From NCBI RefSeq assembly GCF_000151665.1, contig NW_013171867.1, positions 5,001 to 47,796 of the forward strand: 42,796 nucleotides of DNA, written 5' to 3'. This DNA comes from Blastocystis hominis. Its lineage: Eukaryota; Sar; Bigyra; Opalinata; Blastocystidae. The notes under the pieces were generated by a model, which did not search any database, had not been told where the DNA came from, and worked only from the letters and a program-made list of their open reading frames with translations. Position numbers and translations under genes: made by a program. Shown here one piece after another: positions 10,044 through 17,382 of the stretch (within the stretch, counting starts at the first letter, position 1; each line of letters starts with the position of its first letter).

Positions 10044-10258
10044 TCATCGATACGATCTCGGCGAACGATGCGGAGGTGTCCCAATCGATCATCGGTGAGG
10101 TTGAGGATCTTGGAATCTCCATCATGTGTCAACATGAGGTTGTATGCCATGATGGTGACGAAACACTGGTTGTACTCACGCATACCAGTCATGATAAACT
10201 TCTTCACGATCTCATTGAACTCCTCGCTTTCATCGAATACGAGGTTGATCGGTTCCAC
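9782..10258 (-). CDS. pPolB fragment 2 (N-terminal domain)
   Basis: A 158-residue open frame with mixed alpha/beta composition (INLVFDESEEFNEIVKKFI, RIDEWIEDYLKWY). It lies in the same frame as fragment 1, separated by a TGA. It corresponds to the long N-terminal region of Maverick polymerases, part of which may supply the priming function. No priming tyrosine could be assigned. Confidence 0.5.
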   Translation of the reverse strand: MEPINLVFDESEEFNEIVKKFIMTGMREYNQCFVTIMAYNLMLTHDGDSKILNLTDDRLGHLRIVRRDRIDEWIEDYLKWYRNAVEEQKTEGSGFVFHGWIGFHVEMFPLRTYVGHKHPTLFVIGRTVLNPNTMATDAYNNVSFWQVKAGTRLLQAER

Positions 10259-10291
10259 TTCCTCCTCACTCTTTCCATCCGGTAGTCGAAC

Positions 10292-10759
10292 TCACAGTCT
10301 CTTGTCATCATCGTTCTTGAGGCGATAGTCCTTCTTGGTGCGCTTCTCATTCATCCATTCCTTGTACATATCTCCTTCCACGGTGTGATAGTACGTGAGT
10401 GCATACCCGAGTGACGAGTTGATCACATCACTCAAGCGTCCCTGTGATACTTTGCGATCGAATCGTTCGAATGCCTTATTGCGTCTCATTTCACGCCTCT
10501 TCTCCACGGTGTTCAGGTAAGCGGGTAAGTGACGTTGTCGCTTCTGACCGAACTCATGTCCGTTCCACTCGTACAGGTTGTACAGGTTATTCCACGCCTT
10601 GCTTCCTACAAACACGTACTTACCCTCGATGGCAGGGTTTGCTACTCGCTTATTCTTTCGTTGTTCTTTCAGTGTTACTTGTTTCATCCCGAATATCTTA
10701 TTCGATACATAGGCTCTCGAGTCAGGAATGGTCTGATCGGTGAACTTCCAATCGATCAT
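10292..10759 (-). CDS. pPolB fragment 1 (N-terminus)
   Basis: A 155-residue basic open frame starting with ATG at 10759, which directly abuts the stop of the upstream 32-residue gene (TAAATG). It ends at an in-frame TGA where a CGA arginine codon could have mutated, and the same frame then continues into fragment 2. It is rich in Lys/Arg (MKQVTLKEQRKNKRV), compatible with a DNA-binding N-terminal region. Confidence 0.5.
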   Translation of the reverse strand: MIDWKFTDQTIPDSRAYVSNKIFGMKQVTLKEQRKNKRVANPAIEGKYVFVGSKAWNNLYNLYEWNGHEFGQKRQRHLPAYLNTVEKRREMRRNKAFERFDRKVSQGRLSDVINSSLGYALTYYHTVEGDMYKEWMNEKRTKKDYRLKNDDDKRL

Positions 10760-10858
10760 TTAGTATTTGGCTACCAATCGTTTCCAGGTCGGTCCACCGA
10801 TTTTGATTTGTTTTCCGGTCTCAGGGTTGATATTATAGCCAACGTGATGTGAACTCAT
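10760..10858 (-). CDS. 32-residue NPxTG adaptor-like small protein
   Basis: ATG at 10858, stop TAA at 10760-10762 touching the polymerase start. The middle reads NPETGKQIKIGGPTWKRL. It resembles the NP-x-TGR-x-I-x(3)-G core of the 2-cysteine adaptor domain (Pfam 2C_adapt) found in large DNA viruses, but without the cysteines. The gene upstream (to 11327) carries the same motif, so this may be a minimal paralogue. Its function is unknown and it may be a structural or host-interaction peptide. Confidence 0.5.
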   Translation of the reverse strand: MSSHHVGYNINPETGKQIKIGGPTWKRLVAKY

Positions 10859-10867
10859 TTATATTAG

Positions 10868-10889
10868 GGTCACAGAGTTTTAAGTGACC
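10868..10889 (-). terminator. Gene-end hairpin
   Basis: GGTCAC (10868-10873) pairs with GTGACC (10884-10889) around a 10-base loop. It sits between the stop of the acidic-tail gene (10912) and the start of the 32-residue gene (10858). Its placement matches other hairpins at gene junctions in this element. Confidence 0.5.
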
Positions 10890-10911
10890 ATAGTGAAATG
10901 GTATGAATTAG

Positions 10912-11327
10912 TTAAAATGGGAAAATAACATGACCATCCGTGTCGTACTCGAACTCATCGATGTCGACGTACTCGCTATCGCTATCCAAGTCACTGTCAG
11001 CGAACATCATGTCAATGTTCGGGTCTTTGTCGTACGCCTCGGCTTATTTTTTGTCATTTTCACCCATTGTCCTTTCACGCGTCTGTAGTTGTCTCGGATC
11101 AACTCATTAAATGCTATACCACCAATAATCATGGAGCGATTGGTGAGTGATAACATTCTCGACTTGGGAACGTACTTCGTCGTATCCGGTGGTAATGGTT
11201 TGTCGTACAAGCGATTCAATTTCTTGTCGTACTTGAATCCATGCTTGAGAAGGTTCCAGAAGCGAACTCCGTTGATTTGAATTTCTCGTCCTGTATTGGG
11301 GTTCAATGTGTGAGTAGGTCTATTCAT
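10912..11327 (-). pseudogene. NPxTGR adaptor-like protein with acidic tail (frameshifted)
   Basis: From ATG at 11327, the first 90 or so residues read cleanly with NPNTGREIQINGVRFWNLL, a match to the NP-x-TGR-x-I core of the 2-cysteine adaptor domain. The uninterrupted frame ends at 11007 (106 residues). A different frame starting near 11040 encodes a very acidic tail (DSDLDSDSEYVDIDEFEYD) that stops at 10912. The two join at a run of A residues, so a one-base indel, real or an assembly error, probably split a protein of about 137 residues. The basic head and acidic tail suggest binding to DNA or to basic virion proteins. This is inference. Confidence 0.5.
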
Positions 11328-11385
11328 TTATATATTTATATATATTTATATTTTATCTTTTAACTTCAGTTCATACCTTGATTAA

Positions 11386-11943
11386 ATGAAATACAAGAAA
11401 ACAGAGAACAACACATGGTCATCCCTGGTACGCACTTGTGAGGACGAGAATATCGAACTCGCCGATATCATCATCCATACCAAGTATCCGATCAATTGTG
11501 AGTGTCTATTCGGATTCAGTGTTCGCACCCCACAATCGAATGTGAACTGTGGTTTGATCTTGCACGACTATGATTGCATGGAGATGACGTTGGATGAAAC
11601 TCGTCCGCCCTTGTTTACCGAGGATGAATGGGAGTATCTATTACCTCAATTGGAATCCAATGGTCTGCTCGGTGTGCCTCTAAATGTGTTTTGGAGGAAA
11701 TATTACGCCCAGCCTTATATGGTGTCTGTGGAAACTAAGAATCGTGCTGTTTACTTCTTCTCCAACTACTATGTTCGCGTGGTTTACAACGTGGTGGATG
11801 ATGAAGTGCCTCCCGAGTTGTCCGATCTGTTCATCGATGATGGAGCGTGTCTGAAGGGTGTGTACGTTCGTGCATATCAGCGCCAAACGGAGGCAACTGT
11901 GTTGCCCCGGGGAGACATTGTCTCCCCCAAAGTAAATAAGTAA
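11386..11943 (+). CDS. Unknown Maverick protein, 185 residues
   Basis: ATG at 11386, stop TAA at 11941. No family was recognised. The protein is moderately acidic, has several cysteines in its N-terminal third and aromatic-rich beta-like segments (VYFFSNYYVRVVYNV). It is divergent from the adaptor-like gene at 11327 across a 58-base AT-rich gap. It is followed directly by the next gene (TAAATG), so the pair probably forms one transcription unit. Its 3' end contains a perfect hairpin (11909-11927). Confidence 0.65.
   Translation: MKYKKTENNTWSSLVRTCEDENIELADIIIHTKYPINCECLFGFSVRTPQSNVNCGLILHDYDCMEMTLDETRPPLFTEDEWEYLLPQLESNGLLGVPLNVFWRKYYAQPYMVSVETKNRAVYFFSNYYVRVVYNVVDDEVPPELSDLFIDDGACLKGVYVRAYQRQTEATVLPRGDIVSPKVNK
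11909..11927 (+). terminator. Perfect gene-end hairpin (8-bp stem)
   Basis: GGGGAGAC (11909-11916), a 3-base loop and GTCTCCCC (11920-11927) lie inside the last codons of the 185-residue gene. They are followed by the CCAAAGTAA start-context motif of the next gene. Confidence 0.65.
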
Positions 11944-11946
11944 ATG
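11927..11946 (+). promoter_or_regulatory. CCAAAGTAAAT start-context motif with duplicated AGTAAAT
   Basis: The 15 bases before the ATG at 11944 hold CCAAAGTAAAT followed by a second AGTAAAT ending in the start codon. The same CCAWAGTAAATG string precedes the starts at 15388, 22709 and 23447. It is a candidate initiator or promoter element of the virus. No experimental basis is available here. Confidence 0.4.
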
Positions 11947-12480
11947 TCGTACATCTTCAGCAGCAATGGAAACAATTACACGTTCAAGAAGCTCGATAAC
12001 ATGCTCATCAACATGCCAGAGAGGGACGGTCATCATGTGCTAATTCGAGAAACAGTGGATGGTGTTCCTCAGTATTCGTGGGGCAGTGTTTCATGCATCG
12101 TGAAAGCGAACGAAGCATTTGTTTTCGAGTACACACCAGAAACTACCGAATCATTCAATAGCGAATGGGGTGGTGATGGTATGCCGCCTATGCCGTCCGG
12201 ATCGTACCTGATAACCACGACTGTCATAACGTACCTTCCCGATGACATGTTCAACGATTGCGACTCAATCGAATCGGTGGTTGAAAAGGGTTATCGAGTG
12301 CTAGTCACGTTTGACAATACGCCTATCCTAGACAAACCGTACATCGATACATTGAATAGTCTTGTATCTCATACTGGTTATGCTGTTGTAAATGTTGGTA
12401 CCTCTCCTGTCCTTCGTACGTATTCGAATCTTCCCATCATGCTTCTAGGTGGCGTGAAGAGCATCACGATCGTTTTCTAA
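11944..12480 (+). CDS. Unknown beta-rich protein, 178 residues (possible fibre-head domain)
   Basis: ATG at 11944. No catalytic motif. The C-terminal half is predicted beta-rich, with SGSYLITTTVITY and a hydrophobic C-terminal strand (VKSITIVF). A similar layout (GTSYLITIDTVIW) occurs at the C-terminus of the 417-residue fibre-like protein at 14135-15388, so both may share a trimeric beta-sandwich head as in phage fibres. It sits in an operon-like pair with the 185-residue gene. Its 3' end overlaps the integrase gene by 17 bases, tail to tail. Confidence 0.6.
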   Translation: MSYIFSSNGNNYTFKKLDNMLINMPERDGHHVLIRETVDGVPQYSWGSVSCIVKANEAFVFEYTPETTESFNSEWGGDGMPPMPSGSYLITTTVITYLPDDMFNDCDSIESVVEKGYRVLVTFDNTPILDKPYIDTLNSLVSHTGYAVVNVGTSPVLRTYSNLPIMLLGGVKSITIVF

Positions 12481-13480
12481 CACTTGGGCGAGGTTGTTGC
12501 TTCTTCTTCTGGCTCCTCGTAATGGGTCGATGTGACCTTGCTGCCTCTCTCAATGCATTGGGTTCCTTTCGACTCTTGGATCGAGTGACAGGCGGTGCTG
12601 GTTGTGGTTTACATTTGCTTGCCAGAAGTTCCCAATGATAGCACTTTTGGGTGCGATTGTTTCCATCTTTCACTTCGTACATCAGTGGCATGATGTGATC
12701 GTCAATATCAACAACTTCAACCAAGTCCTGAGACCATTTGATCGTCAATGATCGCTTTTCCAGAATGCGAGGTCTTCGTGTCACTCCAACATAATCACCA
12801 ACATCGAATTGAGGTGTTGTGTCCTTTGCTGTCATGTTGGATGGTTCTGTCTTCTCCATGTACAAGATATCGTTGTTGTTGTTGTTAAGCCAAATGTCAT
12901 TGGGTGTATATCCGGTGTCTCTGTTCTTCCTTCCATTATGTCTTCGAACTGCACCATCGATCAAATCGAACCATACACCTTTCCATTGATTGATTGAATG
13001 GAAGGAAGGAACCATGATGTGTTCCTTGATGTCTCGAATTGTTCGTTCAGCTAGTACTGCCTTATTCGCTGAATCCATGTGATACATGGTGATATCATAC
13101 TTGTTCAAGATGTTGGTACGAAAGATCGCATTGGTGAACTCGGTACCTCGATCCGAGCAACTAGGCTTTGGTGATTCATCATATGTTTGAATGATATCCT
13201 TCATCGCATGAGTGACTTCTGTAGCACTCTTACTCTTCAGACTCCGAGTCATCAGACATTTCGAATATCTATCAATACATACAAGGACATATTTGTATCC
13301 ACGATTCTTATGGAATCCAGTACTCTTTTGTGATCCCAATACTTCCCGTATCGATTTGTGTTGTTTGGAAGAGAAATCAATAAGATCGATGAAGTATATG
13401 TTTCTCTTGAAGCCACTGATGATCATTCGAGTGGCACCTCTTCGTTTTGCTGGTTTCCGTAGTTCCTTGATCCCATTCAT
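12464..13480 (-). CDS. Retroviral-type (DDE) integrase of Maverick
   Basis: A 338-residue uninterrupted protein from ATG at 13480. The rve catalytic core is clear: YFIDLIDF (first Asp near 32-35), SDRGTEF with Asp110, and KAVLAERTIRDIK with Glu145. The 34-residue Asp-Glu spacing fits DDE integrases. A C-terminal SH3/chromo-like segment (VGVTRRPRILEKRSLTIKW then YEVKDGN) precedes a basic Arg/Lys/Ser/Pro tail likely to bind DNA. The N-terminal HHCC zinc domain is not visible, so this copy is short at its N-terminus. The enzyme would insert the linear Maverick genome into host DNA. It starts 2 bases from a divergent small gene. Confidence 0.9.
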   Translation of the reverse strand: MNGIKELRKPAKRRGATRMIISGFKRNIYFIDLIDFSSKQHKSIREVLGSQKSTGFHKNRGYKYVLVCIDRYSKCLMTRSLKSKSATEVTHAMKDIIQTYDESPKPSCSDRGTEFTNAIFRTNILNKYDITMYHMDSANKAVLAERTIRDIKEHIMVPSFHSINQWKGVWFDLIDGAVRRHNGRKNRDTGYTPNDIWLNNNNNDILYMEKTEPSNMTAKDTTPQFDVGDYVGVTRRPRILEKRSLTIKWSQDLVEVVDIDDHIMPLMYEVKDGNNRTQKCYHWELLASKCKPQPAPPVTRSKSRKEPNALREAARSHRPITRSQKKKQQPRPSVRKRS

Positions 13481-13482
13481 AA

Positions 13483-13675
13483 ATGAACCGCTTTATTCAA
13501 TGGTTGAAAGAGATATGGAAATGGATGAATAAGAGGAAGAAATCACAAACTGGTTATAGACTCGAAATGCAAAGATCGCTGTAGCTATCTATGTGTTTAC
13601 AACGAAAAGAATGAATCTGAAGATGATTGTGGAAGTGACATCACGATCAGTCCAACAGAGAGTTCAGTGAAATAA
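13483..13675 (+). pseudogene. Possible small gene divergent from integrase (frameshifted)
   Basis: ATG at 13483 opens a short amphipathic segment (FIQWLKEIWKWM) followed by basic residues. It stops after 34 residues. A second frame continues with a Cys-containing and then acidic Ser/Thr-rich tail to TAA at 13673. One single-base frameshift near 13545 would join them into about 63 residues. The tight divergent spacing with the integrase and the following gene at 13693 argue for a real small gene, but the evidence is thin. Confidence 0.3.
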
Positions 13676-13692
13676 TGTATTCATAAATAGAA

Positions 13693-14093
13693 ATGAATTA
13701 CTGGATGACTGAAGAACGACGTAAAATTGTCCGGCGATACATATTCGACATGATCAATTTGTTTGTCGATGATCTAGTGACTGGAATGTATGTTATCTGG
13801 ATACGACACTTCAGACGGTTTCGTTCTATTCACCCGACTTCGAGAAATTACTTCGGTACATCTGTCACCAGAATAGCTACAGCGTAAAGCATCCAGACTT
13901 GAATTATTGGGGAGGTGAGTAGTACAACATCGATGGTCATTGTGTCGAACCGCTCAATGGAAACATCGAAATCAGAATCGATGGTGTAGCCTTTGATCAG
14001 CACGAATTCGACGAGTTCATGATAGGATATAAGAAGGCAAACAAGACTATCAAGACCAACAACAAGTTCCATGTACAATTGCCTCCAAAGTAA
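13693..14093 (+). pseudogene. Unknown small Maverick gene, broken
   Basis: From ATG at 13693 about 35 residues read in one frame. A frameshift near 13795 then moves into a frame that reads coherently to TAA at 14091 apart from an in-frame TAG at 13920-13922. The rebuilt reading is about 133 residues, acidic with aromatic residues, and ends in the PPK codons containing CCAAAGTAA. No family was recognised. It is convergent with the fibre-like gene that ends at 14135. Confidence 0.45.
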
Positions 14094-14134
14094 ATTGGCG
14101 GGATTGTCTTTTACTTTGGTCTTGTTTCCACCGC

Positions 14135-15388
14135 TTACAGTTCAACTACGCTCACCTTCAATTGTTGGAAGTAATGTGTAATCGTGGTGTCGCCACTACC
14201 AACCACTTCGATAGTCAATGGATTCGTCTTTGTCGGTGTAATCATGGACGAACTACTCACTATTGTGGTAGGTACAGGATTGTTCAATGGAATGTTGATA
14301 ATGTGTGCTGTGTCTGCACCAATTACTAGGTTCGGTGTGCTTGTGAATACCATCAGCACTTGTTCATAGTTCGAACACCAAATCACCGTATCAATCGTGA
14401 TCAAGTAGGATGTACCAGCTTTCAATGTGATTGCTTCTGTTCGATTTGTATCAGCCGATGTGAGTGATTCGGATACGATTTCATGACCACTTGTCAAGGT
14501 ATATTCGAATATCTTACTCAACTTGGTGTCCGGTGGAACGAAGGACGGCACATCACCATTCACTCCCAACATATACATGCCACTGCTCGTCGAGATCGCC
14601 AATTTGTTCACTTCATTGTCATTATTGTACACAAGGCAATGTTCCTCGCTCGTACAACCCAGGATGTCTTTGTAGATTACTGAAGGAGTGAGATTGGTGA
14701 TGATTGGCGACGTACTGCTATTCTCGATCTTGAACGCAGCATAACCTGTCGTGGTCGGAAGTGATAATCCATATGCTTGATCATCCCAATATGTCACGAT
14801 CTTCTGTGCATCGGATTCAATTCCCAGGATGTCATGGAAGAGACTCTTGGCAGTGATTGTGGCGAAGTCATAATTGTTACTCGAGTCTGTATGAAAGAAG
14901 AATGACCCACTCTTGTTCGGCAATACAGGGTCCTTATGATTGCTCGCGGTCGAATTCCAGTTTGCAATCGCATACCTGTTGGACGTGTTGTCGTAGCCCA
15001 TTGTTCCGAATATCAATGACGCATCGAAGACTTCTAAGGAAGGCATAGTGCCATCCATTGTGAGAACATAGATTCCGCTGGACGGCAAATCGATTCCTCC
15101 GAACGCCGAGTTATTCTTGAAGAATGGAATAGCTCCATTGGTTGGAATGGTAATCGATTGTCTATCGCTACCCTTGAAATACGAGTTATCCAAGGAAGTG
15201 AAATCTTCACCTGCGACGGACCATGTGTACACATCGCCAGTCTTGGTAAGCACGTAGTTGCCATTGGTCGACGAAAATGCGAACGTGTCGAAAGAGTTGT
15301 CCGAGTAGTACTGGATACCATTCGTCATCTCCTTGCGCTTGAATACGCCGTTCTGAAGATATACAAGTTTCTCAGGTGAGTCTGTCAT
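14135..15388 (-). CDS. Fibre-like repeat protein (putative receptor-binding spike)
   Basis: A 417-residue intact frame from ATG at 15388, which follows a CCATAGTAAATG context. It holds repeated blocks of about 50-60 residues with a G-x-Y-x-L-x(3)-G-x-x-P pattern: NGNYVLTKTGDV near 43, SGIYVLTMDGTMP near 105, SGMYMLGVNGDVP near 268. It ends in a beta-rich domain (AGTSYLITIDTVIW onward) similar to the end of the 178-residue gene at 11944. Low charge, high Ser/Thr/Asn content and beta repeats fit a trimeric virion fibre with a head domain. It is transcribed divergently from the capsid gene 43 bases away. The function is inferred from architecture only. Confidence 0.6.
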   Translation of the reverse strand: MTDSPEKLVYLQNGVFKRKEMTNGIQYYSDNSFDTFAFSSTNGNYVLTKTGDVYTWSVAGEDFTSLDNSYFKGSDRQSITIPTNGAIPFFKNNSAFGGIDLPSSGIYVLTMDGTMPSLEVFDASLIFGTMGYDNTSNRYAIANWNSTASNHKDPVLPNKSGSFFFHTDSSNNYDFATITAKSLFHDILGIESDAQKIVTYWDDQAYGLSLPTTTGYAAFKIENSSTSPIITNLTPSVIYKDILGCTSEEHCLVYNNDNEVNKLAISTSSGMYMLGVNGDVPSFVPPDTKLSKIFEYTLTSGHEIVSESLTSADTNRTEAITLKAGTSYLITIDTVIWCSNYEQVLMVFTSTPNLVIGADTAHIINIPLNNPVPTTIVSSSSMITPTKTNPLTIEVVGSGDTTITHYFQQLKVSVVEL

Positions 15389-15397
15389 TTACTATGG
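15386..15397 (-). promoter_or_regulatory. CCATAGTAAATG start-context motif
   Basis: The start codon of the fibre-like gene is embedded in CCATAGTAAATG. The identical string is at 22707-22718 and a one-base variant at 23445-23456, so it is a shared feature of gene starts in this element. Confidence 0.45.
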
Positions 15398-15431
15398 AGG
15401 AGAGAAAACAGTTTTTTCCTCGTAGTAATAA
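15389..15431. promoter_or_regulatory. Divergent promoter region between fibre and capsid genes, with hairpin
   Basis: Only 43 bases separate two divergent starts. The region holds a bulged hairpin (about 15397-15421) in which GAGGA and GAAAAC pair with GTTTTT and TCCTC. It is followed by GTAATAAATG at the capsid start. Both 5' leaders must be very short, so core promoter signals must lie here or inside the coding regions. Confidence 0.45.
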
Positions 15432-16721
15432 ATGGCTACTACAATTCCTCCTGTGCATAACTACGAATCGCAGATTGTGTTCAGCAATCAGTCCAATAAC
15501 ATCAAGTCAACCGATGTGATCAATTGGACGATCGCTCCATCCGGTGATGACGTGTACTTCAATCTCTACAAGTCACGAATGACCTTCAAGCTCAAGATCA
15601 CCGGGTTGGCAAATAATACGAGCAGTTCATCGAAGGATATCTATGTTCCAGTGAAGAAGAACATGTCAGGCATTGTGAACAACACGAAGGTCACGTACAC
15701 CTATTGGAATGGTGAGAACTTGACATCCTTGCCTCTGAGTGCAGACAATGAGAACATCGGTCAGATCCGGTCACTCTTGAATGCACTCACGGACAACAAG
15801 CACAACAATGTGGTGAACGAAGGACTGAAGGAACTGTCCTACATCTACTACGATGACTGTGACTACGATACAACCGATAAAACCGCACGAACTGCGGCCA
15901 TCCTGGGTCGACCTTATGGCGGGAAGTTATTCTACAACATGCTCAAGTTCGTACAGCCACCTGGATCGACCACGGCGTACACGACGATCAATGTGAACTT
16001 TGCAGACATCTTCGAAGGTTGTTCTCAGGAACGATTCATCAATCTCACGCAAATGGATGCTCAGATCTATCCCACGAACGACGATGCATACTTCTACATC
16101 GATGCTGGCAAAATCAATACCGCTACAAGTCCGGACGCTGTTCCATCAGCCACAGATTTCACCGGTGTGTACTTCGACACGTGTACGCTTTGGTATCATA
16201 GTTACAAGACGAGTGATGATTCGACCTTCGATCCTGAAGACACTCAGTTGGTGAAGAACCAGATCATGACCAAGACGTTCCGCATTCCTTCTGGCCAGAA
16301 CTTCATCGATGATCGTGTGCTGGTCAACTTCCCCGTCAAGATGATGTTCATGATGTTCACGGACGACAATGGTGATTTCTCGACACTCAAGGACATTCGA
16401 TTCAAGCGGATCTCATTGAACATCGCTGGTGAACAGAAGCGTATCATCAATGTGGACAACACGAACACACCTGATGGAATTGATCACACGTTTTTCGAAT
16501 GGATGGACTATCTTTGCAATAGTCGTTCCGACGAGTACGATACGCTGTTGATGTACAAGACGTGGTTGAATCAGTTCCGAATCTTCGCCTTCCCGTTAGC
16601 CGAGTGGTTCCCGATGCGAGCATCGAATCAGATCCAATTCGAAATCGAGTTGGAAGAGGATGTTGCAGCGACGACCCAGATGCACCTCATCATGATCCGT
16701 GCCAACACAGTTAATGCCTAA
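15432..16721 (+). CDS. Major capsid protein (putative double jelly-roll)
   Basis: A 429-residue intact protein from ATG at 15432. Its position beside the packaging ATPase and protease, its size, neutral composition and beta-rich sequence match Maverick double jelly-roll capsid proteins. Typical features are an N-terminal segment before the first barrel, Asn/Asp/Tyr-rich loops, and a C-terminal strand series (FPLAEWF followed by QIQFEIELEE and MHLIMIRANTV). It would form the pseudo-hexameric capsomers of the virion. It is somewhat shorter than many relatives (about 450-600 residues). The assignment rests on context and architecture, not on a search. The stop codon is part of a small hairpin. 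Confidence 0.7.
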   Translation: MATTIPPVHNYESQIVFSNQSNNIKSTDVINWTIAPSGDDVYFNLYKSRMTFKLKITGLANNTSSSSKDIYVPVKKNMSGIVNNTKVTYTYWNGENLTSLPLSADNENIGQIRSLLNALTDNKHNNVVNEGLKELSYIYYDDCDYDTTDKTARTAAILGRPYGGKLFYNMLKFVQPPGSTTAYTTINVNFADIFEGCSQERFINLTQMDAQIYPTNDDAYFYIDAGKINTATSPDAVPSATDFTGVYFDTCTLWYHSYKTSDDSTFDPEDTQLVKNQIMTKTFRIPSGQNFIDDRVLVNFPVKMMFMMFTDDNGDFSTLKDIRFKRISLNIAGEQKRIINVDNTNTPDGIDHTFFEWMDYLCNSRSDEYDTLLMYKTWLNQFRIFAFPLAEWFPMRASNQIQFEIELEEDVAATTQMHLIMIRANTVNA

Positions 16722-16731
16722 GTGGCACTTA
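16719..16731 (+). terminator. Small hairpin on the capsid stop codon
   Basis: TAAGT and ACTTA pair around GGC, with the TAA being the capsid stop codon. The stem is short, but its position exactly at the gene end matches the other gene-end hairpins. Confidence 0.35.
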
Positions 16732-16760
16732 AAGATTTCAAAACGTAAATATAAATAGAT

Positions 16761-17293
16761 ATGAGCAACAAGATTCAGGTTTTCGATCTTTCCAATACTT
16801 CTGACATCTCTCTCACCAAGGACGGCTTCAGAAACAAGGGTGACTCAGCCAAGTATTTTAGAAGATCACCGATGCTACCATTGTTTTCGTGGGTGACAAC
16901 TCGAAGTTCACCAGGGACAAGAAACTGTTTAACGATATCACGATCAGTCTTCCAAATGAACAATCGGAGAATCTGCGTGCTTTTCTTGATGCGACTGAAA
17001 AGGACAATCTTCCTTATCGTACGAATGATAATGAAGAAACCTTGTTCAAAGTGAAAATGATACCAGATATAAGAATCATGGATAAGGACAGTAAGCCCAT
17101 TAGAATCAACATAAAGGATGTTCCTTGCATTGCTCTCCGTGATTTCAAGGAAGCCACGGTTGACATCGCGATATCCGGAGTGAGCAAGGAATTCGAAACT
17201 GAAGATGGTGGTGTTATTTCTTTCGCAAATCTTACGGCTACTCAGATGAGAGTTATCGATAAGGACAATGAGTGTGACTATGACATCCTGTAA
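16761..17293 (+). pseudogene. Unknown protein between capsid and ATPase, one frameshift
   Basis: ATG at 16761 reads about 33 residues (LSNTSDISLTKDGFRNKGDS). A one-base frameshift near 16862 in a T/A run then leads into a second frame that runs to TAA at 17291 (open part 16889-17293). The combined protein is about 177 residues, rich in Asp, Lys and Ile, with a beta-like pattern near its end (TVDIAISGVSKEF, ATQMRVI). This might be an OB-fold-type single-strand DNA-binding protein, but no diagnostic motif was seen. A strong hairpin follows its stop. The lesion may be an assembly error. Confidence 0.5.
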
Positions 17294-17294
17294 A

Positions 17295-17319
17295 GGGAGG
17301 GAAACAGAGTTTCTCTCCT
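17295..17319 (+). terminator. Strong hairpin after stop codon
   Basis: An 11-bp stem (with two G-T pairs) around an AGA loop begins two bases after the TAA of the gene ending at 17293. It is the best placed of the gene-end hairpins and lies 64 bases before the ATPase start. Confidence 0.65.
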
Positions 17320-17382
17320 GACAATCATTTTTCACTTTGGTCACCATGGATGATATAGTAAATAGTGCAACCACAGACAGTC

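Larger units (their letters stand above)
6401..10759 (-). pseudogene. Protein-primed DNA polymerase B (Maverick pPolB), broken
   Basis: This is the replicase of the element, of the family that starts synthesis from a terminal protein. Read from 10759 to 6401, the pieces together would make a protein of about 1450 residues. The order is an N-terminal domain, the 3'-5' exonuclease with zinc-binding segments, then the palm with DANNLYG, NSTYG and QDTD motifs. Lesions seen: in-frame TGA at 10292-10294, a frameshift near 9800, in-frame TAG at 9603-9605, a frameshift near 8670, a 29-base duplication at 6905-6962 that shifts the frame, and in-frame TAG at about 6851. The six lesions make functional expression very unlikely. 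The pieces are listed separately below. Confidence 0.9.

Noticed and set aside
16775-17374. 199-codon - strand frame opposite the gene after the capsid
   Set aside because: It runs antisense to two real + strand genes and spans their junction. Composition and context support the + strand reading.
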